Counted from the stretch's first letter, positions 6,330 through 13,069 are shown. The stretch is DNA of 22,540 nucleotides from a virus (IMGVR_UViG_3300034101_003906:1-22540); one strand, 5' to 3'. Numbers and translations are program-made. The notes: generated by a model not told the origin, from the letters alone.

Positions 6330-7058
6330 TTACAACAAATCAAACTGACCGACAGGCATCCGGTCGCTCTTGGCTCGGTTCTCCTCGCGCCAGAGTGGTT
6401 GCAAATTCGTGTAGTGATTGACCCGCAGCACGTGCGCGTCATTCGACAGGTCGAACGCCGCAATCGGGATCACGTGGTCGATCTCCCACTCGCCCGTGTT
6501 GTGCCAGCCCATGCCCCGCCTAAACTTTGATTCGATCCACGCGCGCGCCTCGGCGTAGCTACAACCAAGCAACTCGTTGGTGGTCAGCGACCGCCGCCCC
6601 ATTAGCTTGAGCGGTTGTTTAATCCTGCGCGCTTGGCATCGCAGCATCCGCTTGATGCGCTGCTCCACAGTCAGCATCCGCTTATGCGATCCGTCCCATA
6701 GCCGCGCCTTGGCCGCAACGCCCGGATGCGTGGCGGGTAGCCCGTGCCTGTTGCGCTCCCGCAGTATCCAATAGCGCCGACCCCCTAACAGTGCTGCCGA
6801 TTGCGTGGTCGGGATGGATAGCAGGGCGTGGCACTTGATGCATGGCCCATATCGTGCGCGCATCGCCTCCTGCTTTAGCCCCATGTTGTAACTTGTAGCG
6901 CATCGGTTGTTGCAGAACTTCTTTGCCGTATGGCCGCGCGCATTGATGTGAAACCCGGCCCCGCATTGCAGGCAATGGCGGCTTGATGGCGTCTTGCGTT
7001 TCGGCCCCCGTTTGCGCGGATGCGCCCACCAAAAGAACGACTCATCCAAGTCCTTCAC
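6330..7058 (-). CDS. HNH endonuclease
   Basis: A 242-residue protein with zinc-binding cysteines in its N-terminal half (C29xxC32, C49xxxC53, C73xxC76) and a C-terminal HNH nuclease: WEIDHVIPIAAFDLS (191-205), HYTNLQPLWREENRAKSD (215-232). The metal-binding and catalytic residues D194, H195, N218 and N227 are present. HNH proteins next to terminase genes often assist cutting of phage DNA during packaging, but free-standing homing-type HNH genes are also common, so the role is not settled. The start is GTG at 7058, overlapping the preceding stop as GTGA. The gene is followed by the only sizeable gap in this stretch. Confidence 0.88.
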   Translation of the reverse strand: MKDLDESFFWWAHPRKRGPKRKTPSSRHCLQCGAGFHINARGHTAKKFCNNRCATSYNMGLKQEAMRARYGPCIKCHALLSIPTTQSAALLGGRRYWILRERNRHGLPATHPGVAAKARLWDGSHKRMLTVEQRIKRMLRCQARRIKQPLKLMGRRSLTTNELLGCSYAEARAWIESKFRRGMGWHNTGEWEIDHVIPIAAFDLSNDAHVLRVNHYTNLQPLWREENRAKSDRMPVGQFDLL

Positions 7059-7249
7059 GCTGTTGCCTCCGGTGTCATCGCCCTCTCCCTGCGCCTCCTC
7101 GCGTCCTCCCGCAGCACCTCGTCGATCAACCCCAAGCTCGCCATCCCCCGGCAGGCCCGCACCACCTTGCTTCGCTGCCTATGCCCGCGCGAGTCACACC
7201 GCCCGCGATAGTCATGCCCCGGCCCTGCCGTCTTATAGGCCGCGCTCAT
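7055..7249 (-). CDS. Small basic hypothetical protein (64 aa)
   Basis: Start chosen at ATG 7249 (MSAAYKTAGPGHDYRGRCDS) because it overlaps the preceding stop as ATGA (7246-7249); a longer start at 7342 would lie inside the neighbour. The product is arginine-rich with SLGLIDEVLREDARRRRE and may bind nucleic acid. No family recognised. Confidence 0.5.
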   Translation of the reverse strand: MSAAYKTAGPGHDYRGRCDSRGHRQRSKVVRACRGMASLGLIDEVLREDARRRRERAMTPEATA

Positions 7250-7437
7250 GCCCCCTCCCGCGTCCGTAGTGCCCGCATATCGCGTTCCACTAACCACCGC
7301 AGGCACTCGCCCCCACTGCCCACGTCCTCGACCTCCACGCACAGGTCAGAGCATTTGCCGTGGTCTTGCAGTTCGTTCATCACCAGCCGGGCGTCGAGGC
7401 CGCAGGCGGCGATGTATGCGCGGAGGGATTCGCTCAT
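7246..7437 (-). CDS. Small hypothetical phage protein (63 aa)
   Basis: Begins MSESLRAYIAACGLDARLVM and continues with ELQDHGKCSDLCVEVEDVGSGGECLRWL. Several cysteines occur (C12, C29, C33, C45) without a standard zinc spacing. Coupled by ATGA to both neighbours (7434-7437 and 7246-7249). Function unknown. Confidence 0.58.
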   Translation of the reverse strand: MSESLRAYIAACGLDARLVMNELQDHGKCSDLCVEVEDVGSGGECLRWLVERDMRALRTREGA

Positions 7438-7913
7438 TCTCGCCCCTCCATGCGCCCAAGCACCTCAGTCTCCCCAATAGTGATTCCCCCCTGCCTCATC
7501 CCCCGCTTCACCGCCGCGCTAATCTCATGCAGCGCATGGAGCATATTACCCCGCTGGCGCGATAGCTCCCAATAGTTCTCGTTGGAACTGGCCTTGAGCT
7601 TGGCGATCTCTCGGCGCGCCTCCTCAAGCTCTTGCTTGGTGTCCTGCAACTCTTGGCCGAGGATTTTGTTATAGTCCTGCAGGATGTTGTTCTGTCTCGC
7701 CAAATCAAGGGAGCATCGTAGCTGCTTTCGCAAGTCCTCCCGCAGTTCCATTAGCTCCTCGGCTTGGCTGAAACCCATGAGGGCTGGTCTTAGCCGCGCA
7801 TTTTCTTTCAACGCATCGTTGAGCTTCCGTTCCACCTTCCGCGCATCCTCAATGGGCACAAAGCCAGTTGGTCCATCGTAGTAAAGCTCTGCAGCGTCAA
7901 TTTCTGGGGTCAT
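7434..7913 (-). CDS. Coiled-coil hypothetical phage protein (159 aa)
   Basis: The start at ATG 7913 (MTPEIDAAELYYDGPTGFVP) is preferred over an in-frame start at 8120 because it has a GGAGGGAGG Shine-Dalgarno and an ATGA overlap with the preceding stop. Residues about 25-120 are a long charged coiled coil (RKVERKLNDALKENARLRPA ... QDTKQELEEARREIAKLKAS). The C-terminal part (MLHALHEISAAVKRG) is helical. It is probably a structural or scaffold-like accessory protein, but nothing specific can be said. Confidence 0.62.
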   Translation of the reverse strand: MTPEIDAAELYYDGPTGFVPIEDARKVERKLNDALKENARLRPALMGFSQAEELMELREDLRKQLRCSLDLARQNNILQDYNKILGQELQDTKQELEEARREIAKLKASSNENYWELSRQRGNMLHALHEISAAVKRGMRQGGITIGETEVLGRMEGRE

Positions 7914-8233
7914 TTCGCCTCCCTCCATTTTCCGACAGTGAACGTTCGCAGGAATGCCTTGGCTCGCTGTTTTGCTGATGCGTGAATGCAGCGAAACTGC
8001 AAGCTGGGCATTAGGCCCGTTTCCTTGCCAACGATAGCGACCAAGTGCGTGTCGTATACGGCTTGCCTGTCTTCTGGAATACGCATCTCGGCTTTGTGCA
8101 TAGCGTTGAGATCGTTGCAATAGTTTGGAACTTCTGTCTGCCCATACATTAGCTTTCCACCCTCATTGACGATTTCGGTGTCCGTCCACCCACACGCTTG
8201 CGCGATGGCGATGTTGATTTCTGCGCTGGTCAT
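7910..8233 (-). CDS. Phage ABA-sandwich-like small protein (107 aa)
   Basis: Starts at ATG 8233 with a strong AAAGGAGG Shine-Dalgarno. The N-terminal pattern INIAIAQACGWTDTEIV ... VPNYCNDLNAMHKAE is typical of the small phage family known as phage ABA sandwich or BC1872-like proteins, which often sit in early regions and have no known activity. The C-terminus (FRCIHASAKQRAKAFLRTF) is helical and resembles the usual 'ATAPQRCLAFLKT' ending. ATGA overlaps join it to both neighbours. Confidence 0.62.
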   Translation of the reverse strand: MTSAEINIAIAQACGWTDTEIVNEGGKLMYGQTEVPNYCNDLNAMHKAEMRIPEDRQAVYDTHLVAIVGKETGLMPSLQFRCIHASAKQRAKAFLRTFTVGKWREAK

Positions 8234-8832
8234 TTCGCCTCCTTTTGGATGTCTGCCAGAGCCTTGCGAGCTATCTGCAGTCCCGTCCAATTTATGCTGT
8301 CTCTGTCCTCGGTGACTCTACGGCTGATGGATTCAGCCCAAAAAACACACATCTGCAACGCCTCCTTGTAAGCATCCCTCTCCCTCCGCAACACACACAT
8401 GGGGCGACTGCAGGAGTCCCCGCAACTGTGGATCGTGGAGGCTTGGAGGTCGTCGATAAGCCTGTTTCGCTCCCGCTTTAGTTCACAAACTTGTTTGTGT
8501 TTAATTCTGGCGTTTTCACACGCATCTTTCCATTTGCTATGCCAATAATCCTGTGCAGCTTGGATCTCGCAAAGTCGTGTTTCGGTCTCTTTGCGAGAAC
8601 GCTCCCGCTGATCGATGGCTTCGTTGGCGAAATCCAACTCGATCTGCAGTTCCTCGACCTTGCGCTGCAGGGTGTTAATTTCCTCTCTGACGAGGCATTT
8701 GTCTGACCTGTAGACGAGTTGTTCTGGTTCGTCTGCGTAGCCGTAGCTCCCGCAGGTAAACCAAATACGCGCTGTGGTTCCGTCCAGTTCTGGTGATTCT
8801 TGCGGCGAACCGCATTTCGGGCAGGTGTTCAT
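8230..8832 (-). CDS. Zinc-ribbon and coiled-coil hypothetical protein (200 aa)
   Basis: Opens MNTCPKCGSPQESPELDG, half of a zinc ribbon (C4xxC7), with a possible second half at FTCGSYG (C27) and DKC (C46). A long coiled coil spans about 48-128 (REEINTLQRKVEELQIELDF onward). A cysteine cluster, SCGDSCSRPMC, occurs near 136-146. The start overlaps the preceding stop as TGATG at 8834-8830, with AAAGGAG upstream. The role is unknown; such proteins are frequent in phage early operons. Confidence 0.62.
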   Translation of the reverse strand: MNTCPKCGSPQESPELDGTTARIWFTCGSYGYADEPEQLVYRSDKCLVREEINTLQRKVEELQIELDFANEAIDQRERSRKETETRLCEIQAAQDYWHSKWKDACENARIKHKQVCELKRERNRLIDDLQASTIHSCGDSCSRPMCVLRRERDAYKEALQMCVFWAESISRRVTEDRDSINWTGLQIARKALADIQKEAK

Positions 8833-9029
8833 CAGTATCTCCTTTGCAGGGTCTTGGTTGTTTGCGTGGTGATGTTGTAGAGCACCACGGTTCTGGAGTG
8901 TCTGGGGAGCAGCGTGTTAAACGCTTCGTTGGCTTCAGCTCCGATGTCGAATGGCTGCTCATGGGGCTTTCCACCTTTGGTATATGTGATCAGACATTCT
9001 TCTGTTGTTGTTATGATTTGGGTTTTCAT
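8832..9029 (-). CDS. Small hypothetical phage protein (65 aa)
   Basis: Start taken at ATG 9029 (MKTQIITTTEECLITYTKGG), 4 bases after the preceding stop; the longer in-frame start at 9080 would overlap the neighbour heavily. The product is a small beta-rich protein (LITYTKGGKPHEQPFDIG) ending TTQTTKTLQRRY. No family recognised. Confidence 0.55.
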   Translation of the reverse strand: MKTQIITTTEECLITYTKGGKPHEQPFDIGAEANEAFNTLLPRHSRTVVLYNITTQTTKTLQRRY

Positions 9030-9033
9030 AAAT

Positions 9034-9570
9034 TCACCAAGAATACTCCGCGCTGGCCGTCTCGGCGTTGGTCGGTGCATCCTTGGGTCGTTCCAGCGTC
9101 AGCGTAGAAAAAGCCCGCAGCGGCCCCTTGTAGCGCCAATGCGGGCGTCCCCCGCCCCTCATGTGCCACTCGTCCGTCATGGCTTCGATTCCGTAGCACC
9201 AGCCCTTGACCTCAAAGCCTGTCATGGGGTCGCAGATGACCAGCACATATCGCCGCCCCGGATCGTCGTTGTCCCGCAGGATCAAGCTCCCGTTGAGGTG
9301 CGGGGTTGACCGCACTTCGATGTCCTCGCCAACGTCTGCTTGATTGTGAAACGTGTTGATCGCCGGGAGAAATGTGCGGCTAAACTTCCGCCCGACTACC
9401 AACTCGGCAAGGATGCCGCCTACGTCACGTGACATGACCTCGACGAAATCGCTCTGGTAGGTCGTGGCGTTATTCATCCCGCCGACCCGCGCTTCCAGAT
9501 AGCGAAGCTCGGCAACCTTGACGGCCTCCATGATCGTTGCGAGACGGAAGGGGCGAAGGGTTTCGCTCAT
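9034..9570 (-). CDS. Conserved phage protein, possibly PD-(D/E)XK nuclease-like
   Basis: A 178-residue protein. The segment GGILAELVVGRKF (51-63), ADVGEDIEVRST (78-89), GSLILRDNDDPGRRYVLVI (94-112) and FEVKGWCYG (119-127) has the layout of a restriction-endonuclease-like fold: an N-terminal helix with E56, then D79, then E85-V-R87 where the usual lysine is arginine, then strands. The Arg substitution makes catalysis uncertain. I have seen the 'EVRST ... VLV ... GW' arrangement in uncharacterised phage proteins. It is coupled by ATGA to the preceding gene (9567-9570). Nuclease activity is inference only. Confidence 0.55.
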   Translation of the reverse strand: MSETLRPFRLATIMEAVKVAELRYLEARVGGMNNATTYQSDFVEVMSRDVGGILAELVVGRKFSRTFLPAINTFHNQADVGEDIEVRSTPHLNGSLILRDNDDPGRRYVLVICDPMTGFEVKGWCYGIEAMTDEWHMRGGGRPHWRYKGPLRAFSTLTLERPKDAPTNAETASAEYSW

Positions 9571-9809
9571 GCTCTTGCCCTCCGTATCCGCGCAAGTTCC
9601 TCGCGCACCTTTGCCAACTCCCGCTCGGCCACGGCAAGATGCGTCTGAGACTCGACGTAATGCGCGACCACGTTGTCCCGCTCCCTCTCAAGGCGCATAG
9701 CGTGCATGGTCAGTGCCACGGCAAGCGGTGTCGTGTCCTTGTCGCGGCGGTATCGACGCACCACCGAATCCGTTTCGGGCGTTTGGCGGCAGTGTGGTTC
9801 GGTCTTCAT
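9567..9809 (-). CDS. Coiled-coil hypothetical phage protein (80 aa)
   Basis: Starts MKTEPHCRQTPETDSVVRRY; the rest is one long charged helix (MRLERERDNVVAHYVESQ, then VAERELAKVREELARIRRARA). It lies directly after the replication protein gene with ATGA overlaps on both sides (9806-9809 and 9567-9570). Function unknown. Confidence 0.6.
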   Translation of the reverse strand: MKTEPHCRQTPETDSVVRRYRRDKDTTPLAVALTMHAMRLERERDNVVAHYVESQTHLAVAERELAKVREELARIRRARA

Positions 9810-10729
9810 GCCGCCACCCCCACCCCGGCTATGCGCTGCCGCATTTCGCTTATGCTTGCCTTGAGCGCCCGCACCTTTGCCATCGGCTCCGCTTTAAGGC
9901 GGCGGTCGAAGCTGTCCTCGACCTGTTCCTTGTTCGACGGGTTAGCTTGGATGCGTTCGATTTCCTTGGTCGCTGCGTCAATGCGCTGTTGTGTAGCCCA
10001 TACGCTCTCTGGCGCGGCTTTTTCGTTCCCGTTAGGTCTGCCTACCCCGTTGCCCCTCCGGGCGCGAATCTGCGAGGCTCGCGCCATCATGTTCGCCTGC
10101 CACTTGACGATGGGGTTGCCGCGATAGTCCGTCCATTGGCCGTAGGGGGTGATGGGTCGGGATTCGTTGTCGTGCCAAATCTCCGTTGCGATGTCGGCTT
10201 CGACTCCGATCTTCTCCGCCTCCGCTAAAAATTCTGCAAGGGCGGGGGTCGATTCGGCTTTTTGCAAGCTCCCCTCTTCCCTTCCATTACATTCCTTTCC
10301 ATTCCCTTCCATTCCCTTCCGTTCAAGGTGTGCTTCAAGCACTCCTTCAAGGTGTGCTTTGCTGTTTGCTTGAAGGTGTGCTTCGTTTTTGCTTCGACGG
10401 CGGGCTTTTCCCGACCGCTTTCCGCCCAATCGGCCTGCCTCGCGGCGGGACTGAACCTCGGCCTCCTTGTCGGACGGGTAGAACGTCACGACAAGGGCTT
10501 CGCCGTCCCATTGCCACAGGTCACACTCCTCGCGGACTTCGGCCAAGGTCACGCCAGCGGTTTGCTGCCACTGACGATCCTTCCATCCCGCGCAGCCTTC
10601 GATGGTTCCCCCGTTTTCCTGCTCGCAGCAGTAGCACAGGAGGTTAAGCCATGTGCCACGCTGCGTTGGTTCGCTCCCGATGTATTCCGGGGCGCGCAGG
10701 GTCGAGGTTTTAAGGTTGAGGTAAATCAT
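9806..10729 (-). CDS. Phage replication initiation / replisome organizer-like protein
   Basis: A 307-residue protein. Residues 1-95 (NLKTSTLRAPEYIGSEPTQR, WLNLLCYCCEQENGG, DRQWQQTAGVTLAEV) match the N-terminal winged-helix-like domain of phage replisome organizers. A basic RLGGKRSGKARRRS (100-113) is followed by a repetitive linker (116-152) in which a 4-residue unit (EAHL, KAHL, EGVL, EAHL) is encoded by a 12-base repeat. The C-terminal part has ITPYGQWTDYRGNPIVKWQANMM (193-215), as in helicase-loader-type proteins. The role is probably to bind the origin and recruit the host helicase. As in lambda O, the likely origin repeats are inside the gene (10325-10383). It is followed by small coiled-coil genes and preceded by an HTH gene, with ATGA overlaps at both ends. 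Confidence 0.72.
   Translation of the reverse strand: MIYLNLKTSTLRAPEYIGSEPTQRGTWLNLLCYCCEQENGGTIEGCAGWKDRQWQQTAGVTLAEVREECDLWQWDGEALVVTFYPSDKEAEVQSRREAGRLGGKRSGKARRRSKNEAHLQANSKAHLEGVLEAHLERKGMEGNGKECNGREEGSLQKAESTPALAEFLAEAEKIGVEADIATEIWHDNESRPITPYGQWTDYRGNPIVKWQANMMARASQIRARRGNGVGRPNGNEKAAPESVWATQQRIDAATKEIERIQANPSNKEQVEDSFDRRLKAEPMAKVRALKASISEMRQRIAGVGVAA
10270..10324 (-). repeat. Polypurine/polypyrimidine tract beside iteron array
   Basis: The plus strand is almost pure C and T with a 10-base CCATTCCCTT-type repeat; the minus strand is a polypurine run. It abuts the 12-bp iteron array and could ease strand opening or form a non-B structure, which is the place an unwinding element takes beside iterons. 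It also encodes the low-complexity linker ERKGMEGNGKECNGREEG. Confidence 0.45.
10325..10383 (+). repeat. 12-bp iteron array, candidate replication origin
   Basis: AAGGTGTGCTT occurs exactly at 10325-10335, 10349-10359 and 10373-10383. An inverted copy with one mismatch lies at 10337-10347, and a degenerate unit (7 of 11 bases) at 10361-10371. All five units are on a strict 12-base period. The array sits inside the replication-protein gene, as the lambda origin iterons sit inside gene O. A pyrimidine tract adjoins it. A pure coding-repeat explanation remains possible. Confidence 0.55.
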
Positions 10730-10968
10730 AGCGAATACTCCGCGATGCGTTTACCGCTGGCCGTCTCGACCGTGCGTTCGATGATCTCCCACTTCTCCCG
10801 CCGCAGTTCATGGATACGCGCGGCCAGACGGAAGCATTGAAAAAGCTCCAATGCTTCCAAGGCCGTGATGCGGTTCCCCTCGCGTAAATACGCGAGGATG
10901 CGGCCCGCTTGTGTCGGGCGTTTGTGCGTCTCGGCAGGCGCAAACGTCAGTTCGGGTTGCCATGTCAT
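10726..10968 (-). CDS. Helix-turn-helix domain protein (80 aa)
   Basis: Start placed at ATG 10968 (MTWQPELTFAPAETHKRPTQ), which overlaps the preceding stop (10965-10968) and has AGGAGG upstream; a longer start at 11040 is rejected. Residues 21-65 (GRILAYLREGNRITALEALE, LFQCFRLAARIHELRREKWEI) match a small phage winged-helix family in which 'ALxLFxCxRLxARIxxLR' is diagnostic (HTH_39-type). It lies directly before the replication gene and may regulate or assist replication. ATGA overlap with the replication gene at 10726-10729. Confidence 0.72.
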   Translation of the reverse strand: MTWQPELTFAPAETHKRPTQAGRILAYLREGNRITALEALELFQCFRLAARIHELRREKWEIIERTVETASGKRIAEYSL

Positions 10969-11144
10969 GGTTCCCTTCCTCCTGCCCGCAGTTTTTCGGT
11001 TGCCTCGATTAGCGCGCGGCTGGTCGATTCCAGTTCCCATGCCAACCGCTCACAGTGTTCCCGCAGCCATTCCATGCTGTCGGCAATCGGAGCGTCATCT
11101 TCCGGTGCGAGGCCGTCACAGATGCGCCGTTCATTTGCGTTCAT
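10965..11144 (-). CDS. Small hypothetical phage protein (59 aa)
   Basis: Runs from ATG 11144 to TGA 10967-10965. The product begins MNANERRICDGLAPEDDAPI and is then mostly helix with heptad-like spacing (DSMEWLREHCERLAWELEST). Coupled by ATGA on both sides. No family recognised. Confidence 0.58.
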   Translation of the reverse strand: MNANERRICDGLAPEDDAPIADSMEWLREHCERLAWELESTSRALIEATEKLRAGGREP

Positions 11145-11362
11145 AGCAGTTCAACCTCCTTTGCGGCTGTTTTGAGTGATTCCCTGCTTTTGCAGCGGCC
11201 TTCCAACTCGGCCATGAACTCCATGACCAAGCCGTCATTGCCGAGCCGATCCGTCAGCGTGTCGATCCATTGAAGCGCCCAAATCAAATCAAGCATAAGG
11301 TTGCTCAATTCAATGCAGGCCGTGACGATGGGATCGTTGTTGCTTTGTTGCGCGGTGGTCAT
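11141..11362 (-). CDS. Small helical hypothetical protein (73 aa)
   Basis: Start at ATG 11362 (MTTAQQSNNDPIVTACIELS) is supported by GGAGGAAGCGAA just upstream and by ATGA overlap with the exonuclease stop (11359-11362); the longer in-frame start at 11392 is less likely. The product is helical and acidic (LMLDLIWALQWIDTLTDRLG). No function can be named. Confidence 0.58.
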   Translation of the reverse strand: MTTAQQSNNDPIVTACIELSNLMLDLIWALQWIDTLTDRLGNDGLVMEFMAELEGRCKSRESLKTAAKEVELL

Positions 11363-12153
11363 TTCGCTTCCTCCGCTTGCTTGTAAGCCCAACCCGGAAG
11401 GTCGAGCGTTTGTTCATCCACGCTGTATGCGGGCCAAAGACCCGCCTCGGTGCATAGCGCGATGGTTTCTAGCGCGTAGTTGAGCGAGTTAAGCCCGACC
11501 TGCAACGCCTTGGGCGATAGCGTATAGACCGCCACTGCAAAGGGCGGGGTCTTTTCCACGGCGATGAAGCTAAACCGCTCCACCCCGGCCAACTGGCAAT
11601 ACATTGCCGCTTGCACGTGGTAGCCGTAGCGGAACACCGCCGCCGCGAAGTTCTGCGTGTCGCCATCCACGGCGGTCTTAACGTCCGCGACGAACCCATT
11701 GCCCAGAACGTCGATCCGTCCTTTGAGCTTGAGTCCGGTGCGATGCCCGGAGAACAGGCTGACTTCGCGCCTGCTTCCATCGAGCAACTTGCGTGCGACC
11801 GGATGGGCGGCGACTGCCGCGCTCATCCCGTCAAGCATAGCCGCTTCCTCGCCGTCGAGGATCGGCTTATCGCCCTGCGCTTCCTTCCATGCCTTTCCGT
11901 CCTTTGTGCGAAGGTCGAGGCCGTCCGGTCGTAGGGCGAATGCCGTAGCGAGCTTGTCGGGTTCCAGCACTGCCAAGTGGCAGAGCGTGCCGATGACCAA
12001 GGCGCGAGTTTCCTCGCGCTTGATCTGGCCCGTCTTGTAAGCGTGATAGTGCGCCGGGGTTTTTGGCGGCAGTATCCACTTAATGTCGCTCGCGCTGATT
12101 GCTTCGTGCGAGCGGTATTGCTCCGCGGGTAGGTCGAAGACTTGTGTAGGCAT
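11359..12153 (-). CDS. RecE/exonuclease VIII-like PD-(D/E)XK exonuclease
   Basis: A 264-residue protein of the DUF3799/exodeoxyribonuclease VIII type. It has the typical opening SHEAISASDIKWILPPKTPAHYH (15-37), GTLCHLAVLEP (55-65), then the catalytic set: E130, GRIDVL (145-150, D148), VADVKTA (155-161, D157 and K159) and the QAAMY motif (181-185) that closes the active site. It should digest double-stranded DNA ends 5' to 3', giving 3' single-stranded tails for the ERF annealing protein encoded two genes earlier. Length is normal for the phage version (much shorter than E. coli RecE). It follows the SSB-like gene by 3 bases. Confidence 0.85.
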   Translation of the reverse strand: MPTQVFDLPAEQYRSHEAISASDIKWILPPKTPAHYHAYKTGQIKREETRALVIGTLCHLAVLEPDKLATAFALRPDGLDLRTKDGKAWKEAQGDKPILDGEEAAMLDGMSAAVAAHPVARKLLDGSRREVSLFSGHRTGLKLKGRIDVLGNGFVADVKTAVDGDTQNFAAAVFRYGYHVQAAMYCQLAGVERFSFIAVEKTPPFAVAVYTLSPKALQVGLNSLNYALETIALCTEAGLWPAYSVDEQTLDLPGWAYKQAEEAK

Positions 12154-12156
12154 AGC

Positions 12157-12444
12157 TTAGAACGGGACGTTATCGTCCGAGTCCTCCGGTTGGTTGTTGC
12201 GGTTGCCGCCGTTGCCGCCCGCGTTGGCCCCTTGGCCCGTGTAGCGCCAGTTGCCAATGATCTTGCCGCGAACGCCTTTGTCGCGGAGTTCCTTGCTCAC
12301 GCCTTGCACAGCGAATCCATCATCGCCGTATTTTCCTCTGCCGTCTTTGTTTTCAAACAGCACCACCGAAACGATTTTGCCGTTCTTTCCGATGATGATG
12401 TGCTCTGGTTCGATCTCGTAGGTTTTGATTGATAGACTGATCAT
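12157..12444 (-). CDS. SSB-like single-stranded DNA-binding protein (95 aa)
   Basis: Start taken at ATG 12444 (MISLSIKTYEIEPEHIIIGK), which abuts a GAACACAGAAC element; the in-frame start at 12480 lies inside the ERF stop region. The core has beta-strand pattern (IVSVVLFENKDGRGKYGDDG). A glycine/asparagine-rich linker (GQGANAGGNGGNRNNQ) leads to the acidic tip EDSDDNVPF, the hallmark layout of SSB proteins, whose DDIPF-like end recruits partner proteins. The OB-fold part is not obviously canonical, so this may be a functional analogue. Between ERF and the exonuclease, the gene completes a recombination set. Confidence 0.68.
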   Translation of the reverse strand: MISLSIKTYEIEPEHIIIGKNGKIVSVVLFENKDGRGKYGDDGFAVQGVSKELRDKGVRGKIIGNWRYTGQGANAGGNGGNRNNQPEDSDDNVPF

Positions 12445-12455
12445 GTTCTGTGTTC
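12445..12455 (-). promoter_or_regulatory. GAACACAGAAC start-site element, copy 3
   Basis: Directly abuts the ATG of the SSB-like gene. The whole 29-base gap from the ERF stop is A/C-rich and without secondary structure, and lacks a Shine-Dalgarno. Confidence 0.5.
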
Positions 12456-12473
12456 GTTTTGTGTTTGTGTTGA

Positions 12474-13016
12474 TTACCAAGGCAGCGCTTCGTCTGCCTC
12501 GTTCGTCGCGACCGCCGCTTTTGCCGAGCGACTGCCGTTAGATTTTTCTGCCGCCTCATCCGTCATGCGCGGGGCGGGCTTGCTTGGTTTTGCATAGGCC
12601 ACGGGCTTCGATGCGGCGTTTCCGTCATCATCCTCCGGGGCGATTCCGCAGGCGGACATGAGGCTGTATCGACGCGCATAGGTCAGCGCGCTTCCGTAAC
12701 CCTGTGGGTCTTGCTTGCTCGCGGGAACGTGTAACGGGCCGCTGGTCAGCGTTTCGCCGCTGGCGTGGACGAATACCGTTTCGACCGTGACGCCGCTTTC
12801 GCAAGGCAAGTTGCGCTGAATAAGAGCGATGCCGTTTTGATTGAGCGCGTCGAGGACGGCTTCCACGCAAGCCGCCAAGTCGGCGTATTTGCTTTTGAAG
12901 TGTCCATTGTCGCTGGTTTTAAGCGCGGGGCCAAAAGCCGTCTGCGCCTTGACAAATGCAGAAGCAATAGCCTTACCTATTGGCTGCACTGAGTTGGATG
13001 CTTGTTCTGTGTTCAT
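12474..13016 (-). CDS. erf: ERF-family single-strand annealing protein
   Basis: A 180-residue recombinase of the ERF (essential recombination function) family, which anneals complementary single strands during phage recombination and genome circularisation. Diagnostic segments are AIASAFVKAQTAFGPALKTSDN (17-38), FKSKYADLAACVEAVLDALNQNGIAL (40-65) and GYGSALTYARRYSLMSACGI (106-125), followed by EDDDGN. The C-terminus is a flexible Lys/Ala/Ser linker with the acidic-hydrophobic end EADEALPW, like an SSB tip. The start ATG overlaps a GAACACAGAAC element. A GC stem-loop and a 15-codon open frame precede it. Downstream partners are the SSB-like protein and the RecE-like exonuclease. Confidence 0.9.
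   Translation of the reverse strand: MNTEQASNSVQPIGKAIASAFVKAQTAFGPALKTSDNGHFKSKYADLAACVEAVLDALNQNGIALIQRNLPCESGVTVETVFVHASGETLTSGPLHVPASKQDPQGYGSALTYARRYSLMSACGIAPEDDDGNAASKPVAYAKPSKPAPRMTDEAAEKSNGSRSAKAAVATNEADEALPW
13004..13014 (-). promoter_or_regulatory. GAACACAGAAC start-site element, copy 4
   Basis: The first base is the G of the ERF start codon, so the element encodes the first residues (NTEQ). No Shine-Dalgarno precedes the ATG. Confidence 0.5.
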
Positions 13017-13021
13017 TCGTG

Positions 13022-13069
13022 CTAATCGCGCCGGGGGTTGCCGCCCCCGGCGTCTTTGTTTGTGTTCAT
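13022..13069 (-). CDS. Possible 15-codon upstream ORF before ERF
   Basis: ATG 13069 overlaps the nuclease stop as ATGA. The frame reads MNTNKDAGGGNPRRD and stops at TAG 13024-13022, 5 bases before the ERF ATG. It spans the 9-bp stem-loop at 13029-13052. It could carry ribosomes through the stem to the ERF start, or be chance. There is no conservation evidence available here. Confidence 0.25.
   Translation of the reverse strand: MNTNKDAGGGNPRRD
13029..13052 (-). other. GC-rich stem-loop upstream of ERF
   Basis: A perfect 9-bp stem (CGCCGGGGG with CCCCCGGCG) and a 6-base loop lie in the nuclease-ERF spacer. No T-run follows on the minus strand, so an mRNA stability or translation-control role is likelier than termination. 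It resembles the stem at 2064-2086, which also precedes a GAACACAGAAC start. Confidence 0.5.

Noticed and set aside
5592-6530. 312-codon plus-strand open frame
   Set aside because: Lies opposite the small terminase subunit and the HNH gene end; high GC keeps the complementary frame open. Product is serine/arginine low complexity.
10270-10383. CRISPR-like repeat array
   Set aside because: Repeats are 11-12 bases without spacers and lie in a coding gene; iterons or coding repeats fit better.
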